Below are positions 30,310 through 37,559 of a DNA stretch of 37,559 nucleotides, one piece after another; the first letter of the stretch is position 1, and every line of letters starts with the position of its first letter. Made by a program: the position numbers and the translations under genes. Source of the DNA: a virus; IMG/VR virus record IMGVR_UViG_3300042519_001602, positions 1-37,559 of that record. One strand, given 5' to 3'. The notes beneath the pieces were generated by a model that worked only from the letters and a program-made list of their open reading frames with translations, was not told where the DNA came from and did not search any database.

Positions 30310-30546
30310 TTAGTTTGCTTGGATGATGAGTTTGCCTGTGTCCTCTTGGAGCAGGAAGTCCCCGTTCTCCAAGTCTAAAGAGTCGAAAGTGCCGAAAGTG
30401 ATGACGATCTTGGACGTGCCGTCCTCGAGGAAGACGAAGAAGTTATCCTCCTGCAGCAGGTCGCGCCGGATGATAGGCAGGTCGGCGCCTCCAGCCCTTC
30501 CAAGGGCTTGCTCAACGCCGAGTCCTAGACCTAGTCCGAGACGCAT
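30310..30546 (-). CDS. Small virion protein with two LLQED motifs, 78 residues
   Basis: An N-terminal run of G-L repeats (RLGLGLGLGVEQALG) leads into a beta-rich part with DLLQEDNFFVFLEDG and FLLQEDTGKLIIQ, an internal repeat of L-L-Q-E-D-x-x-x-x-h-h. Such short LLQED-type proteins lie next to appendage genes in phages; function unknown. It ends at the fibre gene. Confidence 0.7.
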   Translation of the reverse strand: MRLGLGLGLGVEQALGRAGGADLPIIRRDLLQEDNFFVFLEDGTSKIVITFGTFDSLDLENGDFLLQEDTGKLIIQAN

Positions 30547-30547
30547 T

Positions 30548-30802
30548 TTAGACCCACTTGCGGTTGTAGGCGATGATCGCCCCGGAGGATACAGCCACCG
30601 AGGTGAAGACGCCCGAGATCGAGTCGCCGGCCTGAATGGTCACGCCGGAGGGGAAGTTGGTGATGTTGGACGAGACGGCGCCGAGGATGGACGTGGCGAC
30701 GGCGTGGATCTCCATCCAGTTGCCGGTCACAGTGCCCGCGGAGGCGTCGATGTACCGGCCACCGTATTCGCCGGCCAGTTGGCGGTTTGATCCGACATTC
30801 AT
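30548..30802 (-). CDS. Small structural protein, 84 residues
   Basis: Starts in an ATGA overlap. Beta-type sequence: NWMEIHAVATSILGAVSSNIT, then GVTIQAGDSISGVFTSVAVSSG-A-I-I-A-Y. It resembles small head-decoration or completion proteins in layout and position behind the capsid gene; no firm family. Confidence 0.7.
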   Translation of the reverse strand: MNVGSNRQLAGEYGGRYIDASAGTVTGNWMEIHAVATSILGAVSSNITNFPSGVTIQAGDSISGVFTSVAVSSGAIIAYNRKWV

Positions 30803-31182
30803 AGGGTGAACTTCTGACTACTGCGTTTTGTGCCACCGCTCCATCCAACCTGCAAGCGTGTAGCCCCGCAGCGCACTCGCACCTCGGGGTTATCCCGCTC
30901 GACCTCTTTCAAAAATTGGGAGTCCTTCCAGCAATCGTACCCGTACTTGGTGCCCCAGGAATGGTAGAGAGTGGGGTCGATCCGCATCCGCAGGCGTCCG
31001 ATGCCGTCGATGGCGCGGACCTCGCGTTGAGAGTCCTGGGCGATGCGCTTCTGATCAATGCCGGCCTTGACCCAGTCCTTCTGGATGCCGGATTGGAACT
31101 CCTTGATGACGGCGCGGCGCAGTTCGCCGGGCAGGTCGTCGAGAGCGTTGGCGATGACGGAGGATGCGGAATTGTGGGACAT
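30799..31182 (-). CDS. Conserved hypothetical head-region protein, 127 residues
   Basis: The N-terminal 60 residues are helical (ALDDLPGELRRAVIKEF), the C-terminal half has DPTLYHSWGTKYGYDCWKD and a basic Ser-rich tail (GGTKRSSQKFTL). Position between capsid and decoration genes suggests a head-completion or connector role. The 18 bases before its ATG are almost all pyrimidines, so no Shine-Dalgarno is possible, and a terminator-like hairpin lies just upstream. Confidence 0.68.
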   Translation of the reverse strand: MSHNSASSVIANALDDLPGELRRAVIKEFQSGIQKDWVKAGIDQKRIAQDSQREVRAIDGIGRLRMRIDPTLYHSWGTKYGYDCWKDSQFLKEVERDNPEVRVRCGATRLQVGWSGGTKRSSQKFTL

Positions 31183-31195
31183 GAGAAAGGAAAGA

Positions 31196-31222
31196 GGGGG
31201 AGGCCCGGAGTGGACCTCCCCC
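31196..31222 (-). terminator. Terminator-like hairpin after the major capsid gene
   Basis: The perfect 8-bp inverted repeat gggggagg / cctccccc has an 11-base loop; on the minus strand it is followed by a pyrimidine stretch, CTCTTTCCTTTCTC. T-runs are interrupted by C, so the termination strength is uncertain. T7 also has a terminator behind its capsid gene, to lower expression of later genes. Confidence 0.65.
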
Positions 31223-31235
31223 GTTGAAACTAAGA

Positions 31236-32297
31236 CTAGCTGGCGCCGTTGAACATACCAAAGCCGCTCGGGTTTTTGACCACCAAGCCGGCAATGGCCT
31301 CAACGAGGCGGGCAGGGCCGCCGCCGGCGTCGGGCAGATCCTTGACCTGAGGCAGCTTGGCGTAGCGGACCTCGACCATGTCCATCGGGATCACGTAGCC
31401 CTTGTAGGCCTGAGCGGACAGCGAGGTGCTGTTCTTGCCGCCGACGAAGGTCGACGGGTGCAGGATCAAGCGACCAAAGTCACCCTCGAAGATGTCGATG
31501 GACGCCTTGAAGGTGTCGGCCGACAGGTCCTGGTTGAAGGTGCGGACGCTGGTGGCCGCGATGGCATTGCTATTGAGCGTCACGGTCGTGCCCGAGGCCG
31601 TGAGGTTGGTGAACGCACGCTTCAGCGTGGTGCCCAGGATACAATCGTAGTCGCGGAAGGTGCCGGTGGCGCTGTAGATGGCGGTCAGCACGTTCTGGGC
31701 GGTGGCCTCGGTGAAGGAGGCGCTGGCGGTGGTGTCGACCGCGCCGGAGGCCGGCAGGAAGGGCGAACCGGAAGCGCACGCGCCGATGTTGGAGGCGTTG
31801 GTGCTGTTCAACCAGTTACCGAGGGAGCCGGTCAGGTAGGCATTGGTCGAACCGTTGTCGGCCTGAGCGGCTTGGTTGGTGCACATGAAGGTCGACTCCA
31901 TGTCGCGCTTGATCTCAACGAGCTTCTTGGCGATGCCGTTGGCCAACTCATCGGTCACACCGGCGACGTCCTGAGTCTCGGCGATGAAACCGATGCGCAG
32001 GTCCCGGCGGAAGGCCTGGCCGTAGTTGTTCAGACGGGTCCGGTTGACCACCGGGTTCGAGGCGCTGGCAACGGTCACATCAGTGCCGTCGACCACGCCG
32101 GCAAGCACGGGGGCGCCGTAATTGTCGACCTGCCAAGAGAACTGCATATTGCCGATGTCACGGCCCTTCGGGGCCATGGACACGAACGGGGTCGACTTGG
32201 CGTCGACGATGGCGATGTAGTCCGCCAGATCTTCACGGGCGGACGAGGTTGAAGCGAGCGGCACAGAGCCGCCCTGGTTGGGCTGGAGTAGGGGCAT
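31236..32297 (-). CDS. Major capsid protein (HK97 fold, SU10/DUF5309-like)
   Basis: 353 residues. N terminus with SSAREDLADYIAIVDAKSTP, followed by QFSWQVDNY and a helical segment with GQAFRRDLRIGFIAETQDVAGV (E-loop/spine region), then ELANGIAKKLVEIKRDMEST (long spine helix). The C-terminal part MDMVEVRYAKLPQVKDLP is typical of this family. It follows the scaffold-like gene after 3 bp, with TAAACC between stop and start, and has a terminator-like hairpin behind it. Confidence 0.9.
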   Translation of the reverse strand: MPLLQPNQGGSVPLASTSSAREDLADYIAIVDAKSTPFVSMAPKGRDIGNMQFSWQVDNYGAPVLAGVVDGTDVTVASASNPVVNRTRLNNYGQAFRRDLRIGFIAETQDVAGVTDELANGIAKKLVEIKRDMESTFMCTNQAAQADNGSTNAYLTGSLGNWLNSTNASNIGACASGSPFLPASGAVDTTASASFTEATAQNVLTAIYSATGTFRDYDCILGTTLKRAFTNLTASGTTVTLNSNAIAATSVRTFNQDLSADTFKASIDIFEGDFGRLILHPSTFVGGKNSTSLSAQAYKGYVIPMDMVEVRYAKLPQVKDLPDAGGGPARLVEAIAGLVVKNPSGFGMFNGAS

Positions 32298-32300
32298 GGT

Positions 32301-33347
32301 TTAGAGCATCCTTTTGAGTACTTGGGCTAATTCGGTGGTCGTCCCGGACTTTCGGAACTGCGACTTGGCTGCATCCAGGCCGACCTTGGCCGCATCCTTC
32401 TTTGCAGGGATTGCGGTGGGTCGACCGGGCTGACTGGGTGCCTTGACCATTGGGCGGGCGGAAGATGGCTTGCCCTTGGCGGACTCCTGCGCCAGACGCA
32501 ACTTGCGCCCGGCAATGAAGTCACCGACCAGCACCTGGTACTCCGGCAGTGAGGCAATCTGCGGCAGTTGCCGCAGGACGGCCTGCGCCTCGGTGTACTC
32601 GGCAGCCGAACGGTCTTTCCACCATGGGTAGAGCTGTTCCGCGATAGGCTTGATCTGCTGGTAATTCTGCAGGAAGCGGGCACGGGTTGGTATGTGCAGG
32701 TCGATGGCGTCTTCTACACGCCGCTTGATCTGCTTCACGTCCTCCGCGCTGTACTCCTTGCCCTCTACTTCGCAGCCGTCGATGTTGTCCTCGCACCACC
32801 GTTTGAGATTCCGGGCCTTGCTCCACTCATCGTTGAGTTTCGACACTTCCCAGACATCGGCAAACGGGTCTGCAGCGGACTGCACCGCGGTCGGCCTGTC
32901 GTTGGTCTGCTCCAGCTTGGTCTTGGCGTCGTTGAGCTCCCGCTCGAGCGCCTCGGCCTTCTCCAGCGCCTCTTTCTTCTGGCGCGTGAGCTTGTCGATG
33001 CGTTTGCGGTAGCCCAGCGATTCCTCGTCGCTGTTCTCTTCGGTCTCGGAAAGAACATCCTGCTCAGGCGACTCGGCCTGCGCATCCGTTTGTTCTGCGG
33101 TCGGCTCCGCATCCTCGGCCTGATCGTCCACTGAAGTGGCTTCCGGCTCCGGCGCTTGTCGCTCGACGGCTGACGCCTTCTCTTCCTCCCCGCTGAATCG
33201 TGTCTTCAGTAGCTTGGCCAACGCCGATTCGTCGAACTGCATCGGGTTGATTGGGGGCTGTGCCGTGTTTTGGGCAGGTTTCGCTTCCTGTGTATTCGTC
33301 GGGATGTCCATGCTTTTAGACCCTGCAAGCCGGGTATGCTGCGCCAT
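32301..33347 (-). CDS. Capsid scaffold-like protein
   Basis: 348 residues. An acidic, Glu/Gln/Asp-rich first third (about 60-115), then a coiled coil with GYRKRIDKLTRQKKEALEKA (110-155), then a helical region and a Lys-rich C terminus. This order, acid-rich then coiled coil then basic capsid-binding tail, and position before the capsid gene fit scaffolds of podophages. Residue Met13 could be an alternative start. The 43-bp gap before it contains no promoter I can support. Confidence 0.8.
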   Translation of the reverse strand: MAQHTRLAGSKSMDIPTNTQEAKPAQNTAQPPINPMQFDESALAKLLKTRFSGEEEKASAVERQAPEPEATSVDDQAEDAEPTAEQTDAQAESPEQDVLSETEENSDEESLGYRKRIDKLTRQKKEALEKAEALERELNDAKTKLEQTNDRPTAVQSAADPFADVWEVSKLNDEWSKARNLKRWCEDNIDGCEVEGKEYSAEDVKQIKRRVEDAIDLHIPTRARFLQNYQQIKPIAEQLYPWWKDRSAAEYTEAQAVLRQLPQIASLPEYQVLVGDFIAGRKLRLAQESAKGKPSSARPMVKAPSQPGRPTAIPAKKDAAKVGLDAAKSQFRKSGTTTELAQVLKRML

Positions 33348-33390
33348 GGTTGTTTAAGGCCAACCAAGAAGCCGTTGTGTGAGTGAGAGC

Positions 33391-33633
33391 CTAGAACTGA
33401 CCGGAAGTCAATTCCCTCCCGTTTCTTAACGCACTGATTTGTGCGATGAGATCCTTGATCGCGGCTGCCCGTCCTGCGTTGTAGGCACGGTCCTCCGCGG
33501 AAAGTGATGGGAGGATGGCGCTGTGCACCTCGTCCCGCAGCGTGTCGTCGATGAGCTGGCCCATGGCCTTGAGCACCGGGTGCTCCTCGGACACTGAGAG
33601 GGCCTCCGAGAGTTGTTCGTCGTTGAGTTTCAT
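33391..33633 (-). CDS. Small protein between portal and scaffold, 80 residues
   Basis: Helical, starting in an ATGA overlap with the portal gene. Its C-terminal half reads DRAYNAGRAAAIKDLIAQI, a pattern common in the short proteins found behind phage portal genes. It probably assists head assembly, but no function is proven. Confidence 0.75.
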   Translation of the reverse strand: MKLNDEQLSEALSVSEEHPVLKAMGQLIDDTLRDEVHSAILPSLSAEDRAYNAGRAAAIKDLIAQISALRNGRELTSGQF

Positions 33634-35717
33634 TGGACTCCGAGGCGGCCGGTGATGGCGTTCTGCTGCTGCTGCACGCTGAACTGCAGGTTCTCGATGT
33701 ATTTCTGCAGGTTGGCCTGGAAGAGCGGATCCTGCTGAAGCTGGGCCTGGTATTTCGGATTGGATTGCAGGACTTGCTGGCTGAACTGCAGGCGCATGGG
33801 CGCGGTGGGGTCGTTCTCCCGGAGCTGGGGCGGGTTGCCGAGGCTCATGAGGGCGATCTCGTCGTTGGTCTCGTTGAACATCTTCTGCGCGGCGGGGCCC
33901 TGCTGCATGACCAGCTCGCTTGCCAGGGTCGGGTCGATGGCCCGGAGGGCGACGGAGATCAGCTTGGCGCGGTCGATGACGCCGGCGGTGTCGAGGGGGA
34001 GGACGAGGGTGCTGATGGCTTTGAGCTTCTCGGTGACCAGGTCGGTGGAGAGCTCGCGGATGTCGAACTTGAGCATCACGTCGAAGTCCTGGATGTCGGG
34101 AGGCAGCGGGGTGGCCGAGGCTGTAATGCGCTGGATCTCGGCGGGGCCGATGTATTGGAGCGTGAGGGCAAGGACCTGGCGGAAGGCCTCGGTCCAGCCG
34201 TGCAGCCAGTTGTTGATCAGGCGCTGCTGGCGCATCTGGGTGATGACTGGCGGGACCTTCTCGGTCGGGCGGCCGAAGTAGCGGTCGGTCTGGGCCTCGA
34301 TGGCCGCGATCAGTTGGAAGGCCACACCGGGCTCGCGGGCGGGCGGTTGCAGGAAGCCGATCTCGCCGCGGCGCAGGACAGGTATCTGGATGGCCGGGCC
34401 GATCTTCAGGTTGCCGCCGCGGGTCTTGGGGACCTCGATGGGCGGGAGGGTGGCGAGACTGGTGTAGTCGAAGATGCTGTCGCGCTGGGCCTTGACCTCA
34501 TGCTGCCAGGTGGAGCAGACCTCGGGCACGCCGCGGCTCTCGGTGATCTGGCGGTGGATGAGCTCGGAGCGCCAGATGACGAAGGGATACTGCCCGTGCG
34601 CGTAGTCCAAGGCCTCGAAGTAGCCCCACTTGTCGCCGACCTGGGGGCTGAAAACGGTGTAGAACACGCCCGGGATGCCGTCGGAGTCGATTGACTTCTG
34701 GTAGGCGTAGACCACCTCGATCAGGTTCTCGCGGTCGAGGATGGAGTTCTCGGCCAGGCCGACGGCGGCGTAGGTGTAGGCCGAGTAGTCGCTGAAGCGG
34801 CCCATCGTGTTGATGGCCTCCTGGGCCCATTCGGCGTCCCACTCCTCGGTCTCGACCTTGTTCAGGAGCTGGGCCTCGGTCATGTAGAACCTGCGGAAGA
34901 CCACGCGGGCGGACTGGATATCGGTGGTCTCGGGCGGGAAGACCAGCTCGTCGTAGGGCGCCAGGGCTGCGACCATGGGCTTGTTCGTGACCATCGTGGG
35001 GATGGGGAACTCGCACTCACCCTCGGTGCGCAGGTCGCGGATGGCCTTGAGGGCCCGGCGCTTGCGGAGATTGGGGAAGGCCGAGAGGAGGAGCTCCGCG
35101 GATTGGTCGTCGGCCTCGGGGTTGGCGATGAGGTTGGGCAGGTCGGCCAGGATGGAGTCTTGGGGGGACTGGGCGGCCAGTGCCATGATCTGGTCCATGG
35201 TCAGGTACTGCTCGCGCTGTCCGAGTTCCTGCTGCCAGGTAACGTGCACGCCGGCCCATCCGTAGGTCCAGAGGTATTGGGAGAGCAATTCGACCTCACG
35301 AGTGAGGTCATTGTACATCTTCGCATTGACCGTCCAGTCCATCAGGTTGTGCGCGGTGACGGCCTGATCGAGCTGGCTGATGTTGGTGGGGCTGACGCGG
35401 AGCATCGAGCGCCAGAAGGAGGTCGAACAGAGGTCGACGAGGCCGTTGATCACCTCGTCGGCAAGCGGGATGCGCGTGTCGGAGGCTCCGTCCCAGGGGA
35501 AGGCCGGCTTGTTGCGGTTGGCATCATTCCATTTCTTGCCGTCGTCGGTCTGCCCAGGCCAGCGGCAGTAGCGCACATTCTCGGCATTCTCGACCCGTGC
35601 GAAGACGCCGTAGTCGGTGGCCGAGCGCCGCAGCTCCTCGGTCAGTGCGCTGACATTGGGCTCGTCGCCGACCCGTGCCATCACGTCGGTTGCCTGCTTG
35701 TAGGAATCTCCTTGCAT
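33630..35717 (-). CDS. Portal protein (podovirus type, gp8-like)
   Basis: 695 residues from the ATG; a TTG at 35753 would add twelve residues and overlap terminase. Helix-rich N terminus with GDEPNVSALTEELRRSATDY, then SDTRIPLADEVINGLVDLC and the wing region; later GRPTEKVPPVITQMRQQRL leading to a long helix, and Gln-rich C-terminal coil (QFSQQVLQSNPKYQAQLQ). Such a Gln-rich barrel end is typical of podophage portals. The gene directly follows the terminase. Confidence 0.88.
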   Translation of the reverse strand: MQGDSYKQATDVMARVGDEPNVSALTEELRRSATDYGVFARVENAENVRYCRWPGQTDDGKKWNDANRNKPAFPWDGASDTRIPLADEVINGLVDLCSTSFWRSMLRVSPTNISQLDQAVTAHNLMDWTVNAKMYNDLTREVELLSQYLWTYGWAGVHVTWQQELGQREQYLTMDQIMALAAQSPQDSILADLPNLIANPEADDQSAELLLSAFPNLRKRRALKAIRDLRTEGECEFPIPTMVTNKPMVAALAPYDELVFPPETTDIQSARVVFRRFYMTEAQLLNKVETEEWDAEWAQEAINTMGRFSDYSAYTYAAVGLAENSILDRENLIEVVYAYQKSIDSDGIPGVFYTVFSPQVGDKWGYFEALDYAHGQYPFVIWRSELIHRQITESRGVPEVCSTWQHEVKAQRDSIFDYTSLATLPPIEVPKTRGGNLKIGPAIQIPVLRRGEIGFLQPPAREPGVAFQLIAAIEAQTDRYFGRPTEKVPPVITQMRQQRLINNWLHGWTEAFRQVLALTLQYIGPAEIQRITASATPLPPDIQDFDVMLKFDIRELSTDLVTEKLKAISTLVLPLDTAGVIDRAKLISVALRAIDPTLASELVMQQGPAAQKMFNETNDEIALMSLGNPPQLRENDPTAPMRLQFSQQVLQSNPKYQAQLQQDPLFQANLQKYIENLQFSVQQQQNAITGRLGVQ

Positions 35718-35728
35718 AGTGAAATGGT

Positions 35729-37435
35729 TTAGTATCCGCCGCCGCCGCGACAATCAAAGCCCCCGCGGCCTACGAACGCAAGACCGGAGACCAAAAGCAT
35801 CCCCAGGCAGTCGATGGGGTCCTTGGTGCAGCCCTTCTGCCCGTCGCGGCCGGTGTGCTCGGAGAGTGCGTAGGTAAGGTTGGCGCAGTTGTCGGTGATA
35901 TAGAGGGAGGGCTCGTTGAGCGGGGTGAGCGGCTGGGTGGCGTCGTAGGAGAGGAGGCTGTTGATGGCGCTGGTGCGCTGGTCGACGGGCACGCCGGGTG
36001 CGGGAATGAATGCCATGGGCTCGTCCAGGGGGTTGTCGGACTCGGCCAGGAGGTCGATGAGCGTCGTGCCGCCGGCCTCGGAGAGAGCGGGGGAACCGCC
36101 GGCCTTGGGGTCGATCAGGCGCATCACGGGCTCGCCGTAGCCGAGGTCGGATTCGATCTGGCGGAAGAGGGCGCGGTACTCGGAGATTGACCGGCCGGCA
36201 TCGAGGGTTTGTGCGGGGCCGAGCTTGCCGTCTGGCTTTTCAGACGGCAGGGCCCATTCGCCGTAGTTGCTGAAGTCCGGGAACTCGCGGACCACGATGC
36301 GCTTACCGTCCTCGTAGACCAGGAGCCAGAGGCAGAACCAATTCCGGGCGCCGGCGGGGTCGCAGACCATGTACAGGGTGCCGCCCGGGGGCACCTTGGA
36401 GGCCGGGATGCAGTGGATATCGGGGCGGAAACGGGCGAAGGCCTTGCCGATGTTGTCCGAGGCCCAGCCGTAGGCCCGGGTCAGGATCTGGCCCATGGGC
36501 GAGGTGACGAGTTTGGACTTCATCTCGTCGAAGGGGTTGTACGGGTTGTCTTCCGAGAAGAAGAACACGGTGCGACGGTTGGTCTGGGGCTGCACCATGG
36601 TGCGGGCTGCTTTGCCGAGGGGCCAGGTGGGCAGGGCCTGCTTGCCCTTGATGAGCTCGGCGTCGTGGAAAGCGGAGATTGAGGAGCCGGCGGTGAACTC
36701 CTTGTAGACCGATGCTACGCCTTCGAGGGGTGTCTGGGTGACCAGGAGCTTGCCGCGGCGGGTGATCAGGCGGTAGCGCAGTGTGTCCACCCAGGACTGA
36801 GGGACTAATTCGTCGCACCAGATCAGGTCGGCCTCGCGGCCCTCGATGGTGTTCTCGGACTGGGTGTAGTTCAGGAAGTCGCAGCGTGATCCGTTGGGCA
36901 GGATGAATGAGCCGTCGGTGAAGCCATTTTTGCGGCTGTAGTTCAGGTAGTGAATACGGCCCTTCTTGGTGGCCCGGAGTGCTACGGGCAGGTAGTTGTA
37001 GATCGCGGGCTGCTGGACGGTGACCGATGTGGCGTGGGATGTGTGGCAGCAGAGGACCGATGCGTTTTCCTTCTCAAGAAGGGTTTGGACTACCCGGCGG
37101 GCGGCCCAGAGGGTTTTACCTGCGCGGTTGCCGCCGGAGATCAGGAGCTCCTGGGTGGCCTGGAACTCGGTGTTGGCGACCTCCCAGTGGTCCGGGATGA
37201 AGCCGTAGGTGTAGGGGTCGGCTTTTTCGAGCAGCACGAGCTGGGTGCGCTTCTGCTTCAACTCGAGTGCACGGGGGTGCGAGGCGTCGATCTTGGGTAG
37301 GAATGGGTGCTGCGGCTGATCGTTCCACCAAATGGTGTTGCAGGCCTCGGTGCAGAAGCGCTTCTGCTTGGGGCCTTCGCGCTGCTTGATGATCTCGAAG
37401 GGCTTGGAGCAGGTGAGGCAGATGGGTTGGCTCAT
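35729..37435 (-). CDS. terL: Large terminase subunit (TerL)
   Basis: 568 residues. The N terminus has a Cys4-type knuckle (CLTC...CTEAC, residues 6-32). ATPase: Walker A GGNRAGKT (101-108), Walker B DLIWCDE (203-209), coupling motif TQTP (233-236). Nuclease: Asp359 in MVCDPAG, Asp442 in RLIDPKAG, and Asp539/Asp542 in TKDPIDCLG. It cuts and pumps DNA into the head. The start codon lies at the circular junction, with an A/T-rich leader and no Shine-Dalgarno. The C-terminal GGGGY tail is unusual and may contact the portal. Confidence 0.93.
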   Translation of the reverse strand: MSQPICLTCSKPFEIIKQREGPKQKRFCTEACNTIWWNDQPQHPFLPKIDASHPRALELKQKRTQLVLLEKADPYTYGFIPDHWEVANTEFQATQELLISGGNRAGKTLWAARRVVQTLLEKENASVLCCHTSHATSVTVQQPAIYNYLPVALRATKKGRIHYLNYSRKNGFTDGSFILPNGSRCDFLNYTQSENTIEGREADLIWCDELVPQSWVDTLRYRLITRRGKLLVTQTPLEGVASVYKEFTAGSSISAFHDAELIKGKQALPTWPLGKAARTMVQPQTNRRTVFFFSEDNPYNPFDEMKSKLVTSPMGQILTRAYGWASDNIGKAFARFRPDIHCIPASKVPPGGTLYMVCDPAGARNWFCLWLLVYEDGKRIVVREFPDFSNYGEWALPSEKPDGKLGPAQTLDAGRSISEYRALFRQIESDLGYGEPVMRLIDPKAGGSPALSEAGGTTLIDLLAESDNPLDEPMAFIPAPGVPVDQRTSAINSLLSYDATQPLTPLNEPSLYITDNCANLTYALSEHTGRDGQKGCTKDPIDCLGMLLVSGLAFVGRGGFDCRGGGGY

Positions 37436-37559
37436 TTATCAATATTTTTCGTTTTGGGGAACCCGTCGACTTTTACCGTCGCCGCGGAATGCCCGACCCC
37501 CTCCCCCCGGGGGCCCGGGCGGCCTGGTGTCTGCCTTGTGTAACGGGGTAGGACATTGG
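37433..37559. repeat. 127-bp terminal direct repeat, right copy
   Basis: This is an exact copy of the first 127 bases. Joining the two copies places the HTH/TerS-like gene (ending at 302) about 300 bp upstream of the large terminase, which is the normal order in tailed phages. That supports a closed genome. Confidence 0.97.

Noticed and set aside
31224-34694. Plus-strand frames of 342 and 353 codons opposite capsid and portal genes
   Set aside because: They mirror the sense codon pattern (Gly/Val/Asp-rich) and have no start context; the sense genes are well supported.
1-37559. Search for tRNA genes, CRISPR arrays, integrase, insertion sequences and a phage RNA polymerase
   Set aside because: None recognised by eye in the sequence or in any translated frame; a profile search would be needed to exclude diverged forms.

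Overview
The window is a complete, compact, tailed-phage genome of podovirus type. The first 127 bases (1-127) recur exactly as the last 127 (37433-37559), so the unique genome is 37432 bp and the contig closes on itself. The large-terminase start codon sits exactly at the join. All genes that I can support are on the minus strand, so read from high to low coordinates for transcription order. The host cannot be read from the sequence. High GC, a lipoprotein-like spanin candidate and a small lysozyme point to a Gram-negative, but this is inference.

Structural arm (37435 down to about 12320): large terminase, portal, a small linker protein, scaffold-like protein, HK97-fold major capsid protein, a hairpin terminator candidate, small head-completion and structural proteins, an appendage protein, a lysis cassette of very small overlapping genes, a T7 gp11-like adaptor, a T7 gp12-like nozzle, a fibre-like protein, internal or ejection proteins, a 1797-residue polyvalent virion protein (zincin-like HEILH motif, ADP-ribosyltransferase-like C terminus) and a collagen-containing tail fibre. 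Two small genes are overprinted inside the 1797-residue gene. Most structural genes lack a Shine-Dalgarno sequence.

Early and replication arm (about 12282 down to 302): metallophosphoesterase, winged-HTH protein, a conserved small protein, then a 185-bp gap with a hairpin and a repeat shared with the pre-terminase gap. Next comes a lysozyme followed by an unbroken chain of thirteen 4-nt ATGA/GTGA overlaps linking fourteen small genes (lysozyme, two ribbon-helix-helix-like proteins, RuvC-like resolvase, HTH protein, small coiled-coil proteins). Then come an SSB-like protein, an unusual regulator (sigma-4-like HTH, RNAP alpha-CTD-like domain and a CPHC knuckle), a stand-alone DEDDy exonuclease, a Pif1-like helicase, a prim-pol/SF3 helicase, a primase-type zinc ribbon carrying a long inverted repeat (origin candidate), an HTH protein, a glycosyltransferase and an HTH protein that is probably the small terminase. 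I see no DNA polymerase and no RNA polymerase, so the phage probably uses the host enzymes, perhaps redirected by the sigma/alpha-CTD-like protein.

Gene-free stretches: 4-301 (candidate late promoter and packaging region), 6357-6452, 10948-11132, 12283-12319, 31183-31235 and 33348-33390. Only the first approaches 300 bp. I found no tRNA, CRISPR array, integrase or insertion sequence.
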